A DNA stretch of 64,000 bases from Microglena sp. YARC (lineage: Eukaryota; Chlorophyta; Chlorophyceae; Chlamydomonadales; Chlamydomonadaceae): positions 130,473,262 through 130,537,261 of the forward strand of contig CM039462.1 in assembly GCA_022414725.1 (NCBI GenBank), in the 5' to 3' direction. Of this stretch, positions 58,601-64,000 are shown in pieces (position 1 is the stretch's first letter; every line of letters begins with the position of its first letter). Made by a program: the position numbers and the translations under genes. A model generated the notes under the pieces. The model was not told the DNA's origin, ran no database searches, and worked only from the letters and a program-made list of their open reading frames with translations.

Positions 58601-61600
58601 CCCCACATTTCGTATCATCCCACATTCCCTATTACCCCACATTCCTTATCACCACACATTCCCTACCACCACACATTCCCTATCACCACACATTCCCTAT
58701 CTCCCACCATTCCCTATCTCCCCACATTCCCCATCACCCCACATTCCTTATCGCCCCATTTTCCCATCACCCTACATTCCCTATACTGAACCACACACAC
58801 AGGTGCATATTGAGGTACGTGTCGAGAGACTAGTGCCTTTTTGGAAGGGAAGTTCCCTGTAGCCTAAACAGGAGATGCATCCAAAGGTACCTTCCCACGA
58901 TGTGCAACTCTGCTGCCGGCATTTTGACCACCGCCACCACCAGCAACAACAAGATCATTAACCGACCAACCCTGTCCACCATCGCACCACCACCACACAC
59001 ACTCCCAAGACCACCACCACCAGTACTATACCAAAACTGTCCACCACCACACCACTTCCACTACCTCCCACCACCATCATCACCTGCAGGGCTGGCACCT
59101 CAATGAAGAAGCGCCCTTCCAGGGCCAGCTCATGGGTGAAAGACCTGGGTAAGAATGAGGGTGATGGGCAAGACATCAACCGTGACCTTGCCACAGACAT
59201 GCCTTCAAACCAAAGCTCTCGGAAGAACTCTTTGAGCAGCAGCGAATCTGGGTAAGGATTTTTGCCACTTTTTGCCTTGGACACTTCAAACCAAAGCTCT
59301 CAAAAGAACTCTTACACCAGCAGCGAATCTGGGTACGTACTTTTGCCACTTTCTGCCACCCACCCTTATCCCTAAAGCTAATCTTGGTATGTCCCTTCGG
59401 TACTAAAACCCTTAACCCTAAATTTAATCTGAGTGGGTGTCGCACTTTGTAAATCTGTCGCACTTTCACATTTAGGCTCAGGGCACTACTCGGCTTGCAC
59501 CCACTACCACCACCACCCCACGGTCGACATGCACACTCACACAACCACACAATCACTCACATACACACGCATGCGCATGTATGCCCCACTGTATGCCACA
59601 CCTGAAATGTGTGGGCAAGGTTCAGGGCATCTCACAGCTTACACCCACCACCACCAACACACCCACCACCAAACACACTGCCGCCACCACAACATCCACC
59701 ACCACCACCACATTCATGTGCACAGTTATGCACCTCCCGCGTTCAACACCAAGTCCATGAACCCTAACCAACTGTGGGCTGAAAGACGGGCTATGGTGAA
59801 CAGCCCCAGCCAGGGCGAAAGAGGGGGGTTGGAGAGAGTGTCAAGGCATGTCACTCGCTTGAGTGTCGGAGGAACGGTGGGTAACTGGTGCGTTGTGTAT
59901 GTATGTGGACCATCGGGGCGTGGGGGTTATGCGTGTACTTCGAGAGTGTGTGCATGTGTGCCAAAAACTTATATTTGGCTGAGAGCACATTTCAGAATTT
60001 TAAACATGTGAGGTGGAGTGATTGAATGGCATGTGTAGTGAAAACAACTTTGAAATAGTTACCAATTCAGGATGTACCACAGGTTCCTCCAGTGTTAGTT
60101 TTTATTAGCCCATCCTAATGATCTAGAACTGACCACAATTGCTTGAGCAGGATAGGCAGGTCCTGTTGGCCTATTGGCTATCCCTGGAATGAAAGAAACA
60201 AACGCACATGACACGTCACAACTGCAATGCACAACCTTGTACCCTGAACTCTTTGAGCTCACTCCTTTTTAACATCCCACCCCTGAACCCTGAACACTTT
60301 GAACTCACCCCACCTCCCATCCCTGAACCCTTTGAACTCTGAACCCTTTGAATTCACCCCACCCCCAACCCCTGAACCCTTTGAACTCTCCCCACCCCCC
60401 GGTATGCAAAGGCATCCAGTATGAGCAGCGGGCAGCCCACGGTAGGGGTCTTAGTGGACCGTGCAGCCTCCCCAGACTCTGTTGTTTTTGTTTTTTGGCA
60501 GTGATACACCAGCTGAGCTCCTGACGGATGATCCGTTCAACCCGACAAAAACATCACATCTGCAATGCACAACCTTGGGCCTTGAACCCTTTGTAGTTAA
60601 CTCCCCCCCCCCCCCCCCTGGACATGCAGGCATCCAGTATGAGCAGCAGCCAGCCCACGGTAGGGGTCTCAGTCGACCGTGTGGCCTCCCCAGACTGTGT
60701 TGGCAGTGATACACCAGCTGAGCTGATGATGGATGATCTGTTGAATCCGGCAAACATATCATCTACCAGTCTGAAAGAATCCAGGCCCGGGCCCTCTTCA
60801 GCAGCCACTGGCTCTCATCCCACTCTGATCAACCCAAGTCCGATGCCGGCTAGTCTGCTGCCACTGGGGGCTGTGGCGAGATCTGGGGGTCCTTCCATCC
60901 ACCCCACTACCAGTGAGCCACGAGGTGGTGGTGTGTGTACGTGTGGTGGTGTGTGCGGGGGGGGGGGGGGGATATGGCTGGTTTGATGTCATGGGAGGCA
61001 TTGCTTGGCATTATGATGTTGAAGGGTTCATAGTTTGATGGACCACCATGGAATCAGTGCAGTGCAGGTTTATGTCATTATGTGTGATGGAACTTGACCG
61101 ATGAGACCTATTGAAAAGGCAAACTCGAGATTTCAAGTAAGATTAGTAGCATTCTATCCTGATACAATGTGTGTGGGGGGGGTGATCCCAATGTTAGATT
61201 GTTAGGCTAGTACCCAATCCATACATACAAGCTTCCTCCAGAAGCAACTCACACTCTGTCTTAAGTTTGCATTTTCAATCCCAATCTCAGTGAGCTTGAT
61301 GGTGGACAGTGCTCCAATCCCATTCTCAGTGCTCAAATCCCAAGTATAATCTCAGTGCTCAAATCTCAATCCCAATCTCAGTGAGCTTGATGGTGGACAA
61401 TGCTCCAATCCCAATCTCAGTGCTCAAATCCCAAGTATAATCTCAGTGCTCAAATCTCAATCCCAATCTCAGTGAGCTTGATGGTGGACAGTGCTCCAAT
61501 CCCAATCTCAGTGCTCAAATCCCAAGTATAATCTCAGTGCTCAAATCTCAATCCCAATCTCAGTGAGCTTGATGGTGGACAGTGCACCAATCCCAATCTC

Positions 61601-63829
61601 AGTGCTCAAATCCCAAGTATAATCTCAGTGCTCAAATCTCAATCCCAATCTCAGTGAGCTTGATGGTGGACAGTGCTCCAATCCCAATCTCAGTGCTCAA
61701 ATCCCAATCTCGGTGAGCTTGATGTCCACCAATCCCAATTTAAAATCCAATTCCAATCTCAGTGCTCCAGTCCCAATCTTAATCAGAATTCCAATCTCAT
61801 TGCTCCAATCCCAATCCCAATCTCAGTGAGCTTGATGGTGTACAGTGCTCCAATCCCAATCTAAATCCCAATTCCAATCTCAGATCTTCAAATCGTCATC
61901 TCAATTCCAATCTCAGTGCTCCAATCCCAATCTTAATCTCAATATCAGTGAGCTTGATGGCGGACAGTGCACCAATCTATATCCCAATTCCAATCTCAGT
62001 GCTCCGATCTCAATCTTAATCCCAATTCCAAATTTCAGTGCTCCATTCACAATCTCAATCCCAACCTAAATCCCAATTTCAATCTCAGTGCTGCTATCCC
62101 AATCTCAGTGCTGCAATCCCAATCTCAGTGCTGCAATCCCAATATCAGTGCTGTAATCCCAATCTCAGTGCTGCAATCCCAATCTCAGTGCTGCAATCCC
62201 AATCCCAGTGCTCCAATTCCAATCTCAGTGAGCTTGATGGTGGACAGTGCACAAATCCCAATTTAAATCCCAATTACGATTCCAATAACAGTGCACCAAT
62301 CCCAATTTAAATCCCAATTCCAATAACAGTGCACCAATCCCAATTTAAATCCCAATTCCAATTCCAATAACAGTGCTCCAATCCCAATCCCAATTCTAAT
62401 CTCAGTGAGCTTGATGGTGGACAGTGCTCCAATGCGGACGGTGCGAAGCCCATTGAGGAGATATCCATAGCTGACCTCTTGAACTATCATCAGGAGGGCT
62501 TGAGCTCAAAGATGCAGGACTCAGCAACCACAAAGAAATCGGCAGCACAACACACGCCTAGGAGGTCAATTTCTGCCTCGTACATAGTGGGCCAGCACCT
62601 GCTGAGCGATGGTGAGGGGATGGATGCTGAGGACATGATCCAAAGGAGTGAGACTTTGTCTCAGGTTGCACTGAGCATGAAAGGCGTTGTGTCGCAGCAG
62701 GCTGTGGAGGAGGCCATGCAGGCTTTGAGGAGTAACATGGAGGAGGTGCGGTATTAGTGTCATTTGTTGCTATGGTGCTGGTGATGATGGTGGTAGTGGT
62801 GTTGATGAGAGTATGCACAATGCATTGTAGACCAGAGGGAGATAGATAGGGGTATTTGATAAGTTGGAATTTTACCCCTTTCTTTGCAGTAACTTGCTTG
62901 AGCTTCTGATAGAGTACTTCCTATCTGGACCAAGAGTCACAACACAAAGCTTTCAACATTGAAAACATTTACGCAGGAGATTGGTAAACATTTTTACAAT
63001 TAAACGATTACACAGCTTCTCGCCTGTTCGTTTGGTCGAGTCGGTATCTCCCACTGCCCAGAAGTGCTCCTACTCTTTTGCAGGAGTGGCAACACCATTT
63101 GAACTGAATCCTCGGTGCTGCTGGTTTGTGTAGGGAGACTCACCTCCTGGGGTGAAATACCTGTCACAACTAAAAACAAACTCTCTGCTCAACTGCTTTG
63201 ACCCTTGCCAAGCCAATTGTGCAAAGCCAAGCCACTAGCCTTGAAACCTGGCAAGCCAATTGTGCAAAGCCAAGCCACTAGCCTTGAAATCTGGCAAGCC
63301 AATTGTGCAAAGCCAAGCCACTAGCCTTGAAACCTGGCAAGCCAATTGTGCAAAGCCAAGCCACTAGCCTTGAAACCTGGCAAGCCAATTGTGCAAAGCC
63401 AAGCCACTAGCCTTGAAACCTGGCAAGTCAATGAATTCAACAGTCATTCATCTGTCTCTTTTTGGCTATCCACCACACTCACTGCTTTCATACAACACAC
63501 TAGTTATACACTACACTCACTTTAGTTGCACACTTGGTTACACGGCTTTAGCCTTCAGGCTGCTCACCGTCCTTGACAGTTACAAAAGCAATAGTTACAC
63601 ACTGCACTCGTTTTGACTCGCAGGCCTTGGTCAGCCAGGCAGTCGTTGAGCAGCTGACAGAAAACCGCTACATGGCCTTGCAGCGCATGATGGCCTTCAT
63701 GACTATGTTCCATGCAATGGCCAGGAGCGTCGCCAACCTATGGCCTCTGACGTTTGATATCAGCCGATCACAGAGCGGTCTCCGCATTGCCACCACCGCA
63801 GCACCCGCCACAGCCTCAGACCTTGAGAG
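38156..63829 (+). CDS. Giant membrane protein: M50-like segment, class II glutamine amidotransferase, SIS domain (about 30 exons, 3' end outside window)
   Basis: From 39244 to 60924 I could place 28 exons with GT-AG borders whose phases all agree: 39244-39776, 40420-40721, 41447-41550, 42210-42329, 42852-43027, 43612-43735, 44244-44413, 45025-45149, 45543-45627, 46312-46460, 47166-47379, 48171-48219, 49462-49572, 50203-50309, 50794-50954, 51896-52082, 52695-52779, 53186-53306, 54209-54373, 54739-54898, 55111-55233, 55707-55826, 56934-57014, 57364-57599, 58267-58377, 59090-59251, 59726-59876 and 60630-60924. These give about 1509 residues. Later exons end at 62745 and 63829. The 5' exons (38156-38853) are less certain. 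Amidotransferase and SIS together are the GlmS (glucosamine-6-phosphate synthase) plan, here embedded in a membrane protein. Substrate is unknown. I know of no named gene for it. Confidence 0.88.
39244..39776 (+). CDS. Exon with second half of M50-like segment and amidotransferase catalytic Cys
   Basis: Encodes ALAFLPLYLLTG, EVDVIIRHAGWILSTLLALL, FLHVLPALDPVVYDGF, further helices, and GTTFFCGNLGMLIAG. In M50 proteases a helix with an AGP-like motif is followed by an NPxPxxxxDG motif that supplies the third zinc ligand; here HAGWILSTLLALL and PALDPVVYDG occupy those places. The Cys at 39702-39704 in FFCGNLGML matches the N-terminal nucleophile Cys of class II amidotransferases (CGIxG), but here it is internal. 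The exon is one open frame, although TCTCCCCACAG near 39622 could act as an alternative acceptor. Confidence 0.7.
39781..39823. repeat. Poly-C tract just after a donor site
   Basis: About 36 consecutive C begin four bases after the GT of the donor at 39777. Such runs recur next to other exons of this gene (49880, 52798 as G, 60605). Confidence 0.95.
40105..40345. repeat. 23-bp tandem repeat upstream of an amidotransferase exon
   Basis: About ten copies of ACACATCTAGGCTGAGTGTTC with an alternative unit (CATCCAAGCTCACCACGCA) interspersed. It ends about 75 bp before the acceptor at 40419. Confidence 0.92.
40420..47379 (+). CDS. Class II glutamine amidotransferase domain of the giant gene (10 exons)
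   Basis: Ten exons encode the Ntn-hydrolase fold. Motifs in order: RGAQSGGVV (the RGYDSAG region of GlmS), GHTRFATSS and SHPHQW (glutamine-binding loop), WITHNGDFDF (the VHNG/NGxxxN equivalent), a C-terminal half with AAWGQPMTLGF, ILYSSESQ and MRVDMDEGGGEVML (the GlmS segment before the SIS linker). The expected role is release of ammonia from glutamine for transfer. The nucleophile Cys lies in the previous exon (39702). The exon at 41447-41550 is flanked by two broken copies of itself. Confidence 0.88.
41240..41335 (+). pseudogene. Broken upstream copy of amidotransferase exon 41447-41550
   Basis: Starts after TATTTAG with GACCTCTGAGGCCACCGAGG, runs parallel to the true exon through TTCGACAGGATGAGACATTT and GGATTAC, then dissolves into an AC run. 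The reading frame is disrupted (extra bases) and no donor remains. Offset from the exon is about 207 bp. Confidence 0.9.
41600..41692 (+). pseudogene. Broken downstream copy of amidotransferase exon 41447-41550
   Basis: GTTGAGAGTGTTGGCAGTGA through ACCCACAATTGTGAAGAG copies the 3' two thirds of the exon and its donor region, 131 bp downstream. It has no acceptor and several substitutions. The following intron bases (GTTTGTTTTAATC) are copied too. Confidence 0.92.
41850..42175. repeat. CA-rich repeat with TTAACCTGCATGCATGTAA units
   Basis: About nine copies of a core (ACCTGCATGCATGTAACACA) separated by CA tracts of variable length, immediately before the acceptor at 42209. Confidence 0.9.
43455..43608. 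repeat. CACTTGACCTT-type tandem repeat abutting an acceptor
   Basis: Imperfect units of CTTGACACTTGACCTTGGCA lead directly into the acceptor CCTTGCAG at 43611. Confidence 0.85.
44608..44662 (+). repeat. Short dispersed repeat R3 (representative copy)
   Basis: Carries GGGGTAGCCAAATAGGCGGA and a GGCTTGCC end. Similar 35-50-bp pieces occur at 19583-19640, 43045-43085 (-), 43872-43918 (-), 46636-46680, 50366-50460 (two tandem copies) and 60145-60190 (-). Most lie in introns of the giant gene. Confidence 0.6.
47773..47940. mobile_element. Degenerate TAGGGA-family MITE
   Basis: The right end (ATACGATATGCCGGTCCCTA) and much of the interior (ACATCATATGATGCAATTT) match 15388-15768. The left end has decayed and no TSD is seen. 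Confidence 0.7.
48171..50309 (+). CDS. Linker exons leading into the SIS domain (3 exons)
   Basis: Exons 48171-48219, 49462-49572 and 50203-50309 encode KASYEVPALEAFVKQ, RIVNLVGNKYIKFQGKAALA, then DTPRVLNDLRESWNT and FFANLDAIYQ. The last part resembles the helical lead-in before SIS domains in GlmS-like proteins. A partial copy of the third exon lies 272 bp upstream (49931-49976). Confidence 0.8.
48226..48405 (-). mobile_element. tRNA-derived SINE-like element, copy 5
   Basis: On the minus strand it has a box-B-like GGTTTGAATCCC and the shared body and tail (CACCCCACCAGGCGTTATCA). It starts a few bases after the donor of exon 48171-48219. Confidence 0.78.
48640..48725. repeat. Dispersed repeat R2, copy 4
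   Basis: TTCAACTTCTAGGCAGATCC, CTGGCTGGCTATCTG and GCTTGTGCACC match the R2 family. Confidence 0.55.
49931..49976 (+). pseudogene. Broken upstream copy of exon 50203-50309 with its acceptor
   Basis: CCCAG|ACACTCCTTGTGTGCTGA through GAACACTGCCA repeats the first part of the true exon 272 bp upstream. A premature stop arises from TGG to TGA (AGTCCTGA against AGTCATGG). The flanking CCACCAGCCACTC sequences are duplicated as well. Confidence 0.92.
50794..53306 (+). CDS. SIS (sugar isomerase) domain of the giant gene (4 exons)
   Basis: Exons 50794-50954, 51896-52082, 52695-52779 and 53186-53306. They encode VHLLIVGVEMGLWLAEQAAN, LSANKI, then CLSVSQSGQTFPTIHATRIL, GRVYVMTGQ and IFDTHAGWRSAEPPTVVAIA. 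SQSGQT is the phosphosugar-binding SxSGxT motif, and the AEPPTVVAIA segment fits the GlmS VASTKAF position. The domain is expected to bind a phosphosugar; loss of the canonical E and K after THAGWR means isomerase activity is uncertain. Confidence 0.85.
51062..51860. repeat. CCATCCACCCATT-type minisatellite in a SIS intron
   Basis: Nearly 800 bp of imperfect CATCCACCCATCCACCCATT-like units with a longer-period block containing GGCTACCCCATCTGCTCATC at about 51150, 51310, 51460, 51615 and 51860. It ends 35 bp before the acceptor at 51895. Confidence 0.95.
52058..52340 (+). repeat. 31-bp tandem repeat seeded by the SIS exon end and donor
   Basis: Nine 31-bp units in register. The first is exonic plus donor (CAGAGTGTACGTGATGACTG then GTCAG|GTAAGC). 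Later ones read CAGGGTGTACGTGATGACTG plus GGCATGTGCGC. The donor GGTAAG is not conserved in later units, although the exon-derived part is. Confidence 0.95.
52517..52650 (+). repeat. Copies of the acceptor junction of exon 52695-52779
   Basis: CTAAGGTCGACATCAAAATG (near 52518) and CTAAGGTCAACACCAAAATA (near 52627) copy the true acceptor/exon start TTTAAG|GTCGACACCAAAAT (52689). They are separated by CCCCTGCCCCC-rich spacer. Confidence 0.88.
53686..53874. mobile_element. hAT-type MITE, perfect 8-bp TSD CTCTCTTT
   Basis: 189 bp, starting CATGGTACTACTTCTTGCCA and ending GTAGTACCTTG, flanked by CTCTCTTT (53678-53685 and 53875-53882). It interrupts the second copy of an intronic duplication: 53509-53560 resembles the sequence resumed after the element. 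Confidence 0.92.
54209..57599 (+). CDS. Membrane-associated region after the SIS domain (6 exons)
   Basis: Exons 54209-54373, 54739-54898, 55111-55233, 55707-55826, 56934-57014 and 57364-57599. They encode a soluble start (RREATYIGPSTKELANP), then hydrophobic or amphipathic stretches (TPIAWALSLMHITATVFAG, LYMFLPWVYASLLRLLQG), GKRTVVICDVPFVHQ, YVSKLWALSYGMASLDVQGG, and DHFVHRFTHRVVRGLLIAVG. The acceptor at 55110 keeps frame; using the nearer CGCAG at 55130 would bring a stop. Function not recognised. Confidence 0.8.
54363..54498 (+). repeat. 58-bp repeat of the exon 54209-54373 end and donor (about 2.3 units)
   Basis: GTGCGTGACTC|GTAAGTGTGA occurs at the real donor (54363) and again at 54421, with a third degenerate start (GTGGGTGACTGATAAG) at 54479. 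Confidence 0.93.
54930..55105. repeat. CAC/CAT trinucleotide-type repeat
   Basis: Imperfect CACCATCACCAACACCATCA-type sequence filling the space before the acceptor at 55110. Confidence 0.9.
55848..56028 (+). mobile_element. tRNA-derived SINE-like element, copy 6
   Basis: Head TGGCTAATTGGTTGAGCTCC (box A-like), GGTTTGAATCCC (box B), body CTGTCAACTGCCATGGTAGC and tail ACCTTACCAGGCGGTATC. It lies 20 bp downstream of the donor of exon 55707-55826. Confidence 0.78.
56275..56560. repeat. 54-bp tandem repeat, five units
   Basis: The unit contains GATCATATTTGAACCTGCCT and CAGCTGTGATGATTTTATGT. Spacing of GAACCTG is 54 bp (56297 onwards). It is intronic. Confidence 0.95.
57091..57167. mobile_element. 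Truncated TAGGGA/CTAATATT-type MITE between duplicated donor sites
   Basis: TAGGTAACGGCAACTAATAT and later AACAATAATATTATT match 17794-17977, but the right terminus is absent. Confidence 0.65.
57167..57255 (+). repeat. Copy of the exon 56934-57014 end, donor and proximal intron
   Basis: GTGCAAGGAGGTAGCCCACA|GGTAAGCTGG recurs exactly 173 bp after the real donor at 57014. Similarity continues about 55 bp into the intron (GGTCATG, GCAGCATCA). Confidence 0.93.
57705..58170. repeat. Two nested tandem repeats in intron
   Basis: A 40-bp unit (GTCGGAAGTACAAGGCTGAC...) occurs three times at 57715-57840. A roughly 105-bp unit with AGACCATATCAGCAGCCCGT follows, four times to 58170. Confidence 0.9.
58267..63829 (+). 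CDS. C-terminal exons of the giant gene, partial at right edge
   Basis: Exons 58267-58377, 59090-59251, 59726-59876, 60630-60924 (end could be later), one ending at 62745 (start about 62425) and 63624-63829. The middle is low complexity and Ser/Pro/Lys-rich (KKRPSRASSWVKDLG, SSMSSSQPTVGVSVDR) and probably disordered. The last exons encode LSQVALSMKGVVSQQAVEEA and MALQRMMAFMTMFHAMARSV followed by NLWPLTFDISRSQSGLRIAT. The join between 60924 and 62425 is unresolved because the obvious donor and acceptor phases disagree. No stop is reached before the edge. Confidence 0.75.
58545..58790. repeat. 17-bp CACATTCCCTATCACCC-type tandem repeat
   Basis: About 14 imperfect units of ACATTCCCTATCACCCC. 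It lies in an intron and opens spurious frames. Confidence 0.92.
59280..59362 (+). repeat. Copy of the exon 59090-59251 end and donor
   Basis: TTCAAACCAAAGCTCTC, AGAACTCTT and CAGCAGCGAATCTGGGTACG repeat the last 48 exon bases and the donor with an 81-bp offset. The proximal intron (TTTTGCCACTTT) is copied as well. Confidence 0.93.
60412..60560 (+). pseudogene. Broken upstream copy of exon 60630-60924
   Basis: GCATCCAGTATGAGCAGC through TGATACACCAGCTGAGCT repeats the start of the true exon 218 bp upstream. A T-rich slip (GTTTTTGTTTTTTG) breaks the frame and leads to a stop. Confidence 0.9.
61285..62425 (+). repeat. CCCAATCTCAGTG minisatellite copying an acceptor and exon start
   Basis: A short AATCCCAATCTCAGTGCT-type unit, with a higher-order block of about 90 bp that includes CTCAG|TGAGCTTGATGGTGGA. 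That longer segment recurs about ten times (61290, 61380, 61468, 61559, 61648, 61707, 61822, 61948, 62224, 62400). The last copy leads directly into open coding sequence. Confidence 0.92.
62425..62745 (+). CDS. Giant-gene exon after the minisatellite
   Basis: The open frame reads CSNADGAKPIEEISIADLLN, LSSKMQDSATTKKSAAQ, SASYIVGQHLLSDGEGMDAE and ends SNMEE|GTGCGG. The left border is uncertain: CTCAG at about 62403 or GGACAG at 62424 could be the acceptor. Confidence 0.65.
62746..63623. repeat. Intron with 42-bp tandem repeat (63212-63425)
   Basis: Five copies of a 42-bp unit (GCCAATTGTGCAAAGCCAAG and CCACTAGCCTTGAAACCTGG). No exon is recognised between 62746 and 63623. The acceptor at 63623 follows a T-rich tract. 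Confidence 0.9.
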
Positions 63830-64000
63830 GTATGATTACGTTTTTGTTTCCTAGACCGCCTGTCCTGTTTGTATGGTTGGGCAGATTATAGCCAGTTCAT
63901 GGTCCCCTGTCTTTGACATCAGCCACCTCACCTTTCATCACCAAAACCTTGCTACTGCGCCCGTCATGTATTACCCTGGCTCACATCATCACACCTAGAG

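Overview
The window is nuclear DNA of a repeat-rich eukaryote, most likely a green alga. That assignment rests on short exons, GT-AG introns that join in frame, a plant/green-algal type cytosolic glutamine synthetase (GSII), a TKL-type protein kinase, and an intron-dense mosaic of microsatellites, MITEs, SINE-like elements and a copia-type retrotransposon. The species cannot be named from the sequence. No prokaryotic gene organisation, rRNA, stand-alone tRNA or CRISPR array was seen.

Layout: 1-1479 holds two Tourist/PIF-like elements abutting at one shared TAA; the first carries a hAT-type MITE whose empty site is preserved in the second. 1483-3820 has no gene. 3821-19417 (+) is a four-exon TKL kinase of about 605 residues. 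Its second intron is about 11.3 kb and is mostly a 36-bp minisatellite of about 265 units. 19418-24117 is intergenic with a 20-bp/160-bp higher-order repeat. 24118-28832 is a complete but non-autonomous copia-like LTR element that encodes Gag and a protease-like domain but no integrase or reverse transcriptase. 28833-32852 is AT-rich and repeat-bearing. 32853-37141 (-) is a complete seven-exon glutamine synthetase gene of 381 residues. From about 38.15 kb to the right edge (+) runs one very large gene of about 30 exons. It encodes a membrane protein with an HExxH (M50/site-2-protease-like) segment, a class II glutamine amidotransferase domain, a SIS (sugar isomerase) domain and further membrane segments. 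It continues beyond the window.

The most unusual pattern is that splice junctions themselves seed tandem repeats. In both kinase introns 2 and 3, and beside at least nine exons of the amidotransferase-SIS gene, the last bases of an exon plus its donor site, or the acceptor plus first exon bases, are copied into the adjacent intron. Copy number ranges from 1 to about 265. The 36-bp array is the extreme case: every unit repeats the kinase exon-2 donor. The kinase also has a decapeptide repeat (Gly/His/Asn-rich) inserted between DFG and the APE-equivalent motif.

Functional links: glutamine synthetase (makes glutamine) and the amidotransferase-SIS gene (predicted to use glutamine) are divergently arranged about 1 kb apart. 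The SIS and amidotransferase domains are the two halves of a GlmS-like enzyme. The catalytic Cys of the amidotransferase is internal, directly after a membrane-protease-like segment, which implies proteolytic maturation if the enzyme is active. The kinase and the mobile elements have no evident functional link to these genes.
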